The notes: a model not told the origin generated them from the letters alone. A DNA stretch of 20,136 nt from Eimeria necatrix (GCF_000499385.1 NW_013654484.1:1-20136), one strand, 5' to 3'. Counted from the first letter of the stretch, positions 12,224 to 19,184 are shown. Program-made: numbers and translations.

Positions 12224-12686
12224 CCATATGATGAAGAGGATTTGGACTTCCAGGATGACTGGGGGTCCCCAGCAGCTGCAGTAGACAAAGCAGCAGCAGC
12301 AACAGCAGCAGCAGTGGCAGCAGCAGCACCTATTATAGTGGCAGCACCTGCAGCAGCAGCAGCAGATCACTTGTCCATAAATGATGGTTGGAGAGCCTCA
12401 GCAGCAAATACGAAAGCAGCAACAGCAGCAGCTGCAGCACGACAGGCAGCAGCAGCAGCTACTAGATCGAATGTGCTCGGACCCGGAGGAGCTGCTTGTC
12501 CAGCAGCAGCAGCAGCAGCGCCTGCTGCTGCTGCAGCACCTGCTGCTGCTGCTGCAGCACCTGCTGCTCGTGGAGAAGAGGACCTTGAGTTTGCGCTGGA
12601 TGACTCTTGGGCAGGTGAAGGCTTTGAAATTCCCACAGACGTTCTTGCAGCACCTGCAGCAGCAGCAGCAGCAGCGACAGCAGCTA

Positions 12687-12731
<45 letters not shown>

Positions 12732-12856
12732 GCCAAACGCCACCGTCGACGGCAGCATTTGCAAACGAGCAGCAGCAGGGCCACCTACACCAGCAGCAGC
12801 AGCAGCAGCTGCAGCTGCAGCAGCAGCAGCAGCTTGTTGGCTGCTGCTGCATTTAG
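3464..12856 (+). CDS. Giant Gln-rich coiled-coil protein with C-terminal acidic-Trp repeats (six exons)
   Basis: I assemble six exons: 3464-7289, 7415-7570, 7704-7893, 8134-8209, 8402-8478 and 8707-12856. All introns are GT...AG, the phases agree (1, 1, 2, 0, 2), and the total is 8,475 nt, or 2,824 aa plus TAG. The start MWISSFVSSVLRDDDLSEHE lies in an ACAATG context with no other plausible ATG. Residues about 90-1,440 are long Gln/Leu/Glu heptad-like stretches (LEQQLQ, EELQQEL), as in golgins and other extended scaffolds. The small exons keep this pattern (YEEEKQLLLQQLE; AAEGAVEEAKALLEK; LQDLQQQKQQLLEAKQQLEQ). From about residue 1,630 acidic-Trp modules appear, first in poly-Gln and then, about 2,179-2,640, in poly-Ala linkers. 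No enzyme domain, signal peptide or membrane span is visible. A vesicle-tether or coat-binding role is only inference. I do not recognise an orthologue. Confidence 0.75.
6721..6860 (+). repeat. 84-nt tandem duplication inside the coiled-coil exon
   Basis: The block starting ggacaagctaggggaagc at 6721 recurs as gggcaagctagaggaagc at 6805. Both encode KL-x-EALAKLEQQLQQQQ. The offset is 84 nt, or 28 residues, exactly four heptads, so the coiled-coil register is kept. Confidence 0.8.
7290..7414 (+). other. Intron 1 of the coiled-coil gene
   Basis: Donor GTGAGC and acceptor CTTGCTTTTGCAG; the interior is CTG-rich and pyrimidine-rich. Phase 1 on both sides. Reading through it instead would give poly-Leu and poly-Cys and lose the coiled-coil pattern, which resumes exactly at the acceptor (SATYEEEKQLL). 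Confidence 0.7.
7571..7703 (+). other. Intron 2 of the coiled-coil gene
   Basis: Donor AG-GTACGT after LQQMR; acceptor CTGCTGCTGCTCAG. Phase 1 is preserved, and the next exon reads IALAAAQETGVLGVQLKLL. A later AG at 7726 is possible but would break the frame. Confidence 0.65.
7894..8133 (+). other. Intron 3 of the coiled-coil gene
   Basis: Donor CAG-GTAACG after the residues NSDISV; acceptor TTGAGCAG followed by G-TTA-GCA. Phase 2 on both sides gives ...SVR-LAAEGAVEEAKALLEK. Other AGs inside (7955, 7978) would create an extra exon that cannot be joined in phase to the LAAEGAVEE exon. Confidence 0.6.
8210..8401 (+). other. Intron 4 of the coiled-coil gene
   Basis: Donor GTACGT follows KIEETS; acceptor GCGGCCTTGCAG precedes GTT CAC ACG. 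Phase 0. The interior is mainly CTG/GCT repeat. Confidence 0.65.
8479..8706 (+). other. Intron 5 of the coiled-coil gene
   Basis: Donor GTGAGC follows AKQQLEQ; acceptor CTTTGTGTTGCAG precedes the residues SLKDAQQQLQTKE. Phase 2 on both sides. This intron links the upstream coiled coil to the long last exon, so the two largest open frames in the window become one gene. Confidence 0.65.
9275..10614 (+). repeat. Acidic-Trp modules embedded in poly-Gln (five degenerate units)
   Basis: Five short unique islands interrupt the poly-Gln: GWEDDDWLSDLEEE (about 9278-9319), GWDADEDWEADLVEE (about 9573-9617), GWDEDDVFGDEWGDSF (about 9758-9806), DWDSYGDWGSEV (about 10240-10276) and EPWDIDFQINRL (about 10568-10605). 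Each carries one to three Trp flanked by Asp/Glu. An isolated related unit, PFADDWGAS, sits near the N-terminus at about 3940-3966. Confidence 0.75.
10920..12645 (+). repeat. Array of EEDLDF-x-DDWG modules in poly-Ala linkers
   Basis: Seven clear units share the pattern acidic cluster, L/F-D-F/L, x, D-D/H-W-G and a short A/P tail: 10920-10975, 11116-11176, 11524-11600, 11690-11756, 11905-11970, 12044-12110 and 12226-12290. Three decayed units follow the same spacing: 11351-11391 (FKDKRGAV, Trp lost), 12363-12418 (INDGWRAS) and 12574-12645 (ALDDSWAGEGFE). Linkers are Ala-rich and vary in length, while the module sequence stays stable. Confidence 0.85.
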
Positions 12857-12984
12857 GTCTCAGTCTCCTTTTGTGTCTCCTTCCAGCTCTTTAGCTGCCT
12901 CAGCAGCAGCAAAAGAAGCAAAAGCTGAAGCCTTCTGGCAGCAGCTGCCCACCGGCTGCAGAGCCCCACAGCTAGGCGCGGGCA

Positions 12985-13443
12985 CTGGCTAGCTGTGGCT
13001 AGCTGTGGCTAGCTGCGGCGAGCTAGCTGCGGCGAGCTGTAGCTAGCTGTGGCTAGCTGTGGCTAGCTGTACCTAGCTGTAACTAGCTGTAGCTAGCTGT
13101 GGCTAGCTGTGGCTAGCTGTGGCTAGCTGTACCTAGCTGTAGCTGGCGTCAGCTAGCCACAGCTAGCTGTAGCCAGATGTAGCTCTCCATAGCTAGCTGT
13201 AGCTAGTGGTGGCTAGCTGGGGCTATAGGTGGCTAGCTGTAGCTAGCTACAGCTAGCTGCGGCTAACTGCAGCAAGCCGGGCTAGCTGCTGTTAAGGGCA
13301 GCTAGCTGCAGCTAGCTGTGGCAAGGCGTGGCTAGCCGTAGCTAGCTGCAGCTAGCTGCAGCTAGCTGCAGCTAGCTGCAGCTAGCTGCAGCTAGCTGTG
13401 GCTAGCTGCGGTGTGCAAGGCAGTGCAGCTAGCCAGGTAGCTG
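12985..13443. repeat. TAGC-core minisatellite (about 10-bp units)
   Basis: Tandem degenerate copies of TAGCTGTGGC, with variants TAGCTGTAGC, TAGCTGCGGC and TAGCTGCAGC. The array begins about 130 bp after the stop codon of the coiled-coil gene, and the last part becomes almost perfect TAGCTGCAGC repeats. The AGCTAGCT core is self-complementary. Confidence 0.9.
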
Positions 13444-13920
13444 CAGCAGCAGCAGTTCTTGAGTTGAGTGGCTTTGGCTGGCAGCTTTTAGTGACAAGAG
13501 TTTCTCTTATTTATATCTTAATTGTTTATCTCTTTATTTATTTTTCTTTTTATTTATTTGTCTCTTTATTTGTCTTTTTATTATTATCTTTTGGCTTCCT
13601 GGAGAGGCACCAGCAGCTGCAGCAGCAGCAGCAGCAGCCGCACTGCAGCAGCAACGCGAGGGCAGCAGCAACAGCAGCGCAGCAGCAAACACACAAAAAT
13701 GCAGCAGCAACAGCAGCAGCAGCTGCTGCTGCTGCGCTGCAGCAGCGCAGCAGCGCTTTTGCTGCAAGGCCGCCGGCGGGAGAAGCAGTTGCAAATCACA
13801 TAAAGTGCATTTCTTTGTTTTAAATTAATATTTAATTAAATACATAAAAAGTAATTTTTCTGTTTCTGGTTTGTCTGAAAGCAAAAAGAAAATCTGCTGC
13901 TGCGTTGAAATGAATTCTGA

Positions 13921-13934
13921 GCTGTACGTACACC
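13921..13934. promoter_or_regulatory. Palindromic element GCTGTACGTACACC
   Basis: One of ten copies of a GGTGTACGTACACC-like palindrome. This one is in AT-rich intergenic DNA. Confidence 0.5.
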
Positions 13935-14298
13935 GCAGCAGTGTCGATTTCACTCGTCTGCGAGATCTTCGAAGTCGACCAGAAATGCTTTTGTGGATTT
14001 AATTCATTTAATTTGATTTATAAATTCCACAAAGTATTAAATAGAGTGAAATATTTAAAAAGAATTTCCGGGAAAGAGCGAATTAAATGGATTTTCGGTC
14101 CGGGCTTTCCAAGCGCCGTTTTCAGTTTTCCGAATTTCAACTTCTGCCATTTTCGCGCATTTTGCATTTAATATGTTTTAAATTCAATCTGGGTGCCAAT
14201 ATAATTCATATTTGCATTTAAATATATTTTTTAAATTCACTTTTTGAGCGATTTGGTTCCTTTTCAAAAGTGCAACTCCGCCGCTGGCTCGAGACTCG

Positions 14299-14312
14299 GG
14301 TGTACGTACACC
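14299..14312. promoter_or_regulatory. Palindromic element GGTGTACGTACACC (perfect)
   Basis: Perfect 14-bp palindrome followed by CTCAGCGC, an extension shared with the copy at 16180 when that one is read on the minus strand. Confidence 0.55.
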
Positions 14313-14493
14313 TCAGCGCCGCGGCGAAACAGAACACTTCCTCCGCGGGAAGAAGTCCATTTTGTAGCCTTTTGTTTCTATTTTTGAGAATAAAACCCGA
14401 AATATTTATTCTAATTTATTTTATTAATTCAAATTAAATCAAAAGGCTCATTGCTAGAAATTAAAACTGCCCGTAGAGAAGCCACACCAACCC

Positions 14494-14536
14494 AGGGGCC
14501 CCCTGGGGGCCCCCGGGGGCCCCCGCGGGGGCCCCA
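14494..14536. repeat. GGGGCCCC palindromic GC cluster
   Basis: A short run of alternating G5 and C5 blocks, each junction self-complementary, standing alone in otherwise AT-rich DNA. It resembles the larger minisatellite at 18670-18885. Confidence 0.75.
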
Positions 14537-14678
14537 ACAACCGCTGCAGCGGCCGTGGGGGCCCCTGTGTTGCAGCAAACAAATTAAATGTTTAATATTT
14601 CGGAAAGACGAATTTAAAAGCATTTTAAATCTGTTGGTTTCATTCCGTTTCAAGGAAGCGAGCCCGTGGGGCCGTTGG

Positions 14679-14692
14679 GGTGTATGTACACC
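14679..14692. promoter_or_regulatory. Palindromic element GGTGTATGTACACC
   Basis: One mismatch from the perfect palindrome; about 440 bp upstream of the CCDC25 start codon. Confidence 0.5.
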
Positions 14693-14816
14693 CGGCGCTT
14701 TCGGCCAGCATTCTGTGAGCGCCGCTTTCCATTTCATTTCCGAACTTCTGCAAACAGCTGCAGCAGCAGAGAGCCTCCATTTTGCTGCTTCTGCTGGTCT
14801 CAAGTCTCGTAGTTGC

Positions 14817-14817
<1 letters not shown>

Positions 14818-14873
<56 letters not shown>
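14818..14873. repeat. (AGC)n microsatellite
   Basis: Pure trinucleotide tract of about 18 units, roughly 245 bp upstream of the CCDC25 start codon and likely within its promoter or 5' UTR. Confidence 0.9.
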
Positions 14874-14874
<1 letters not shown>

Positions 14875-15014
14875 TTCTTTGTCTGCTTCAGCAGAGACTC
14901 GCTGTTCTTGCTTCCTCCACTGCATCCGCTGCAGCAGCAGCAGCTAATTTCCGTCGCTGCTGCTGCTGCTGCAGCAGCTACTCGGCGGCGCTGCAGCGGC
15001 AACTCTGCGTTGCA

Positions 15015-15052
<38 letters not shown>

Positions 15053-15117
15053 AGCAAGAGCAGCAGCTCCCCGTTTGCAAGCAGCAGCTAAAGGCGTTTT
15101 TGCGGCCTCAAGGGAAA

Positions 15118-15220
15118 ATGGTGTTTACCTTCAAGAGTTCAAGTAAGGACTTAAATTCAATTCAGCTTTTATTTAATTACTTATTACCATTACTATTCAC
15201 TCTTAATTATTTCACCATCA

Positions 15221-15260
<40 letters not shown>

Positions 15261-16658
15261 ATTATTATTATTATTTATTTATTATTATTATTAATTTATT
15301 GTTATTATTAATGTTAAGTGGAGTGTTCCTTGTTGACTGAATATCGAATGGCAAATGAAGAGGCGCAGCTAGCTAGCTGCTTTTTCACTTCCTTTGAGCT
15401 AGCTGTGAAGCAGCTAGCTAGCTAGCTAGCTAGCTAGATGCTTAGCAGCTAACTCAGCTAGCTAGCTGTTCGCTCCTTTCCCCTGCACTAGCTGTTAAGC
15501 AGCTAGCCAGCTAGCTAGCTAGCCACCCGGCTGGCCAGCTAGCTAGCTAGCTAGCCAGCTAGCCAGCTAGGTAGCCAGCTAGCTAGCTAGTCAAGCACCT
15601 AGCCAGCTGTTCGGCCAGCTAGCCTGCCAGCTAGCCAAGGAGCTAGCCAGCTAGCTAGCTAGCTAGCTAGCTAGATGGCTGGCTAGCGGCGGGGCGCAGG
15701 CTTGTGGGCTTTGCTGCAGCGCCTGGCTACGAACTTTATATGGGCCGAGACAAGTTCGAAAACGAAGATTTAATTACTTACGCTTTTCCAGAAGATGTTT
15801 GGTTTCATGTCAGTGAGCTCTCGAGCGCCCACGTCTACGTCCGCATGCCGTTTGGCCAAACAAGTGGGACTTCGATTCCAATTCCCTTCAAGTCCATTTT
15901 AATCCAAAAGTCATTAAATTTGAAATAATTCGAAATAAATTAAATGAACTCGAGGGGCAGCTGCAGCGTGAAAGTCTTAGCGAAAAAGCTGAAAAGGCGG
16001 CCGGGGGCGGGCCGCAGCTCGAGGGGCGTTTGGGGGGTTTTGCGGGGGAAAGCGGGCCAGTTGGGGGTTTTTGGAAAGCAAAATGAAAAACTAAGTTGCA
16101 TTTGAATTCAAAAAACTCCGAAAGATCTTCTGAAGTGGAAGATCGGCGAAGTTCCGAAGCGCGGCGGGTGCAGCGCTGAGGTGTACGTACACCTGCGGAG
16201 CCGGCGCTTCCCGACTTGCAATTTTGCGGCGATCCGCGACGAATTGGGGGTCTTTTTTGGAGATTTTTGAATTATTTTGGAGAATTGTGAATTGTTTTGC
16301 ATAATAATGCAGAATTAGAGCTTTTGTGGCGCGTTTGCGCTTCAGACTTCGAAGAACTGCCGGCGCAGGTGGTGGCGGAGGCGTGTCAGTTGACGAAGCA
16401 GAACTCGATCGAGGGCTGCAAGCAGTCGGAAGTGAAGATCGTGTACACCCCCGCGGCGAACTTGAAGAAAACTGCAAACATGGAAACTGGACAAGTGGGA
16501 TTTAAGCAGCAAAGTTTGGTGAAGGAAGTGCAGGGAGTGAAGAAGGAGAAGGAGCTGCTGAAGGCGCTGGAGAAGACCCGCGCGGCGCCCGCCGTGGACT
16601 TGGCCGCGCAGCGACTCGCACGCGACCGCCGCGAGCGCAGCGAGCGCAAGGCCCGGCT

Positions 16659-16690
<32 letters not shown>

Positions 16691-16818
16691 TAAAAGAAAG
16701 ACAGGCCCGCAGGGAACTCCAGACTTTCCAGGCCCTGCAGCAGCTCAAGCCCCCCGAACAGTACAGGGGAGACGGATCCATTGGCAGCTGCAGAGAGATC
16801 GAAGAAGACTTCCTGTAG
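15118..16818 (+). CDS. CCDC25: CCDC25 / Jlp2 family protein (NFACT-R domain), three exons
   Basis: Exons 15118-15142, 15720-15863 and 16346-16818; both introns are GT...AG and phase 1 on both sides. The product is 213 aa, close to human CCDC25 (208 aa). The start MVFTFKSS matches the family's MVFYF-SSS N-terminus, which decides the ATG. Conserved NFACT-R blocks follow: [18 protein letters not shown] (about residues 12-29), [18 protein letters not shown] (about 34-51), [29 protein letters not shown] and GQVGF. The C-terminal third is a charged Arg/Lys/Glu helix with a poly-Gln run and ends EEDFL, like the acidic end of the human protein. NFACT-R is the RNA-binding domain shared with Rqc2/NEMF; human CCDC25 has also been described as a DNA sensor. 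The role in this parasite is unknown. An AATAAA lies about 100 bp after the stop. Confidence 0.93.
15221..15320. repeat. (ATT)n microsatellite
   Basis: Nearly pure ATT/TTA trinucleotides with a few interruptions, inside intron 1 of the CCDC25 gene. Confidence 0.9.
15366..15690. repeat. TAGC tetranucleotide field
   Basis: Several runs of pure TAGC units (for example about 15411-15436 and 15650-15674) separated by short GCCAGC or TTCGC interruptions. It lies within intron 1 of the CCDC25 gene and shares its self-complementary core with the array at 12985-13443. Confidence 0.9.
15864..16345 (+). other. Intron 2 of the CCDC25 gene, containing a palindromic element
   Basis: Donor A-GTGGGA interrupts an Asn codon; acceptor TTTGCGCTTCAG. 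Joining gives [13 protein letters not shown], which matches the family's spacing between the HVYLR block and the helix that follows. A GGTGTACGTACACC palindrome sits at 16180-16193. Confidence 0.85.
16180..16193. promoter_or_regulatory. Palindromic element GGTGTACGTACACC (perfect, intronic)
   Basis: Second perfect copy, inside intron 2 of the CCDC25 gene. Confidence 0.55.

Positions 16819-16821
<3 letters not shown>

Positions 16822-16863
<42 letters not shown>
16822..16863. repeat. (CTG)14 in the 3' UTR of the CCDC25 gene
   Basis: Forty-two bases of uninterrupted CTG begin 3 bp after the stop codon at 16816-16818 and precede the AATAAA at 16916-16921, so they should be transcribed as a CUG run. 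Confidence 0.85.
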
Positions 16864-16864
<1 letters not shown>

Positions 16865-16915
16865 GTTTTTGTACATGTTTAGGTGCAGAGGTGCTCAACT
16901 TTGCTCACTTGAAAC

Positions 16916-16921
16916 AATAAA
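16916..16921 (+). promoter_or_regulatory. Possible polyadenylation signal
   Basis: AATAAA about 100 bp after the stop codon of the CCDC25 gene. Poly(A) signals are weakly defined in Apicomplexa, so this is suggestive only. Confidence 0.35.
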
Positions 16922-16963
16922 CTACATAGGAAATTACTGCAGCAACTGCTGCGCGGCGGAAGG

Positions 16964-16996
<33 letters not shown>

Positions 16997-17111
16997 GCAG
17001 CTTTGCTGAGGCCCTGCTGCCTCTGGATTGCTGCTGCATTTATCAACTATTTAATTTGCTGCTTCTATTTGTGTTTTTATCTTTTCGCGCTGCTGCTGCA
17101 CTCCCCAGCGG

Positions 17112-17125
17112 GGTGTACAGACAGC
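17112..17125. promoter_or_regulatory. Palindromic element variant GGTGTACAGACAGC
   Basis: Diverged copy of the same palindrome, downstream of the CCDC25 gene. Confidence 0.35.
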
Positions 17126-17318
17126 TGCTGCATGCAGACACAAGTGCCTCTTAGCAGCATTTTAAGAAGTTGAAAAGCAGCAGCAGCAGCAAATAAGGCT
17201 AAGAGAGAGTAAATGAGAAAGGCAGGAGAAGAGCTGCTGCAGCTGCAGCAGCTGCTGCTGTGCTGCAGCAGCAGGCAGCAGCGCAGCAGCAGCAGCAGCA
17301 GCAGCAGCAAGCGCGTGG

Positions 17319-17332
17319 GGTGTACGTACAGC
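17319..17332. promoter_or_regulatory. Palindromic element GGTGTACGTACAGC
   Basis: One mismatch from the perfect palindrome. It lies about 100 bp before the first AAACCCT array. Confidence 0.45.
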
Positions 17333-17427
17333 CGGAGAGCTGCACGCGCAGAAATGCGAAGTGGGGAAGTCTAGACAGTCAGTTGAAATCTTTGCAAGTT
17401 GTTTCTTCGGAGCTGGGCCGAGCCCGC

Positions 17428-17463
17428 AAACCCTAAACCCTAAACCCTAAACCCTAAACCCTA
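17428..17463. repeat. Telomere-like (AAACCCT)5 array
   Basis: Five uninterrupted AAACCCT heptamers on the plus strand, the C-rich orientation of the apicomplexan TTTAGGG telomere repeat, inside the sequence rather than at an end. Confidence 0.9.
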
Positions 17464-17751
17464 GGCAGCGCGGGCGGCCGCGACACACACACGCCCGCGG
17501 GCCACAGAGGCCCCCCATGGGGAAGGCCTTTTGGACTTGTGTTAAAAAGGCTTAATTTTGGATTTGGGGGAAGTGGAAAAGGAGAAAAAGTGGAAAGTTG
17601 AATTAAAAAGAAAAGAGCTTCGGAGGAGGCGAGGGGCCCCGAAATGCAAAAAGAATCCGCGAAACTTCTCCAAGTTTCTTTTCAAATTCAAAAGAATCTG
17701 TTTTTAAAAGTTTGAATTCGTTCAATTTCAAGTTGGAAAGCTGGAAACTGA

Positions 17752-17765
17752 GGTGTACAGACACC
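17752..17765. promoter_or_regulatory. Palindromic element variant GGTGTACAGACACC
   Basis: Two central changes from the perfect form; the outer GGTGT and ACACC arms are intact. Confidence 0.4.
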
Positions 17766-18149
17766 GCGCGGCTGCAGGCTAGGCTGGTCTGTCTGCTCCG
17801 CCGCGATCGGCGACGGCCGTCATTTATCTTTTTTTGCGTTTTAAATTGAAACTGGCGGAATAAAAAGAAAAGTTTTTGTTTTTGAAGAGGATTTGGAGTG
17901 TGCGTTTCGGAATTCGAGGCAGCTTTCCACTCGGAGGCGCAGAACCCTGCGCCGCTCCGGCTAGGCTCCCGCGGCGGATCCGGCGGCGATCTAGCCACGG
18001 CGCGTCTTTTTCGCCGCCGAAAGAAAGCAATTTGAATTAAATAAACAGAATTTAATCCTTTAACGCTCATTTTTTTCTTTTTTTCGGAAAAAGAAGCCCC
18101 GGAAGGCTCTCTGGCTTGCGGGCAAAGTTCCGCGAGCAGCGAACTCTGG

Positions 18150-18163
18150 GGTGTATCGACAGC
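18150..18163. promoter_or_regulatory. Palindromic element variant GGTGTATCGACAGC
   Basis: The most diverged copy; placed with the family because of its GGTGTA start and its GC-rich island setting. Confidence 0.3.
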
Positions 18164-18449
18164 TGGCGCGTCGCAGTGCCTTTCTGCGTTTCAGTTTTCT
18201 TTTTCTTCTTTTCGCGCAAATTCAAAACTTTTCTTTCCGAACTTTCTCCCAAACCCCAACTGCCGACAGCCCGTGCTGCTGCTGCTTTATTTCCGCATTT
18301 TCTCTCAAGTTCAACTCCAAGTTTCTTCCCCCGGCCTCTCCCCTGCTGCTGTCTTGGAGCTTTCTGCTGCTGCTGCTCGCTTTGCTGCAGCGGGAGCTCG
18401 TGCTGCAGCAGCAGCTCGCGCCCTGCGCCGCCGCCCGCCCGCCCGCGCC

Positions 18450-18492
18450 AAACCCTAAACCCTAAACCCTAAACCCTAAACCCTAAACCCTC
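18450..18492. repeat. Telomere-like (AAACCCT)6 array
   Basis: Six AAACCCT heptamers in the C-rich orientation on the plus strand. Confidence 0.9.
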
Positions 18493-18669
18493 GCCGCAGC
18501 AACCCTCTCTAGAATGCCTTAACCCTACAATGGACACAAAACCCCCAGACCCACTCCGAAGGGGGGCCTCTTTGTCTCCTCCTTGTGACTCTCCGTCTTT
18601 GCAACTTTTTAATCCTCTTGTCGATTCTTCTTTGCAAAAAAGCGCAAGTTCCCTTTCCGGCACTTTAAG

Positions 18670-18885
18670 GGGGCCCCCCCTGTACCCTGGGGCCCCCCAG
18701 GGTACAGGGGCCCCCGGGGGCCCCGGGGGCCTCGGGGGCCCCGGGGGCCTCGGGGGCCCCGGGGGCCTCGGGGGCCCCGGGGGCCCCGGGGGCCTCGGGG
18801 GCCCCGGGGGCCTTGGGGGCCCCCTGTACCCTGGGGGCCCCGGGGCCCCCGAGGGGCCCCCGGGGCCCCCGGGGGCCCCCTGGCG
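18670..18885. repeat. GGGGCC minisatellite with inverted repeat
   Basis: Units of about 18 bp (GGGGGCCCCGGGGGCCTC type) repeated several times. They encode collagen-like Gly/Pro strings on both strands, which I take as a by-product. At its left end CCCCTGTACCCTGGGG (18677-18692) and its exact reverse complement (18695-18710) are separated by 2 bp. Confidence 0.9.
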
Positions 18886-19184
18886 GCGGCTGCTGACTTA
18901 CAGCGACTCGGACTGGGCCCGGGGGGACAGCAGCAGCTGGGGGGCCCCTGCTGCTTGTGCTGCTGCTGCTGCAGTTGTGCCTCTGGACTGCAGCTACGAG
19001 CAGCTGGAGCAGCAGAACCGTGCTGCAGCAGCAACTGCAGCAGCAACTGCAGCAGCAACTGCAGCAGCAACTGCAGCAGCAGACAGACCCCAAAGAACTG
19101 CAAACAGAGGATGGAGGGACTGGGGCTGGAGCCCTGTCCCTCTCTTTTTCCAGAAAACCCTACTTACAGGAACAGGCAAGCCTC
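18886..19184. other. Unique/CAG-rich segment, possible plus-strand exon
   Basis: After TGCTGACTTACAG and TCTGGACTGCAG there is a plus-strand frame at about 19020-19187 reading (LQQQ)n and then [20 protein letters not shown], which looks more protein-like than its neighbours. It stops at the start of the telomere-like array. No homologue is recognised and no donor site supports it. Confidence 0.2.

Larger units (their letters stand above)
13444..15117. other. Intergenic region upstream of the CCDC25 gene
   Basis: No gene recognised. In order it holds a T-rich tract of ATTT-like units (about 13501-13593), CAG-rich DNA (about 13608-13765), strongly AT-rich DNA (about 13800-14480) containing palindromes at 13921 and 14299, a GGGGCCCC cluster (14494-14536), a further palindrome at 14679, and (AGC)n at 14818-14873. 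The last 250 bp before the ATG at 15118 are CAG/CTG-rich and should include the 5' UTR of the CCDC25 gene. Confidence 0.6.
15143..15719 (+). other. Intron 1 of the CCDC25 gene, rich in microsatellites
   Basis: Donor GTAAGG follows ATG plus 22 nt; acceptor TTTGCTGCAG precedes the codons for [10 protein letters not shown]. The 577 nt hold an ATT tract (about 15221-15320) and a TAGC tetranucleotide field (about 15366-15690), leaving little unique DNA. Confidence 0.85.
16922..17427. other. Intergenic, CAG-rich, no gene recognised
   Basis: CTG tract at about 16965-16997, mixed CAG/CTG at about 17175-17310, and two palindromic elements. The open frames here consist mainly of repeat-derived residues. 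Confidence 0.5.
17464..18449. other. Unique GC/AT mosaic, no gene recognised
   Basis: About 1 kb between two AAACCCT arrays. It alternates GC-rich islands carrying a palindromic element (17752, 18150) with AT-rich stretches such as TTTAAATTGAAA. No conserved protein segment is seen on either strand. A short plus-strand segment, RELVLQQQLAPCAAA (about 18391-18435, after a TTTGCTGCAG), could be an exon but has little support. Confidence 0.5.

Noticed and set aside
10588..12288. Minus-strand open frames (10588-11367, 11443-12288) with apparent repeated Ser-rich motifs such as PQSSLKSKSSSS
   Set aside because: The repeated peptide is the reverse complement of the EEDLDF-DDWG module; the plus strand continues a spliced gene and explains it.
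12985..13443. CRISPR-like array
   Set aside because: Units of about 10 bp with no unique spacers in eukaryotic DNA; this is a minisatellite.
13398..13823. 141-aa plus-strand frame with a Phe/Leu/Ile-rich stretch resembling a membrane span
   Set aside because: The hydrophobic part is a translation of a T-rich ATTT tract and the rest is CAG repeat.
14451..15146. 231-aa plus-strand frame upstream of the CCDC25 gene
   Set aside because: Crosses AT-rich, GGGGCC and CAG repeats with no conserved segment, and is in a different frame from the MVFTFKSS start.
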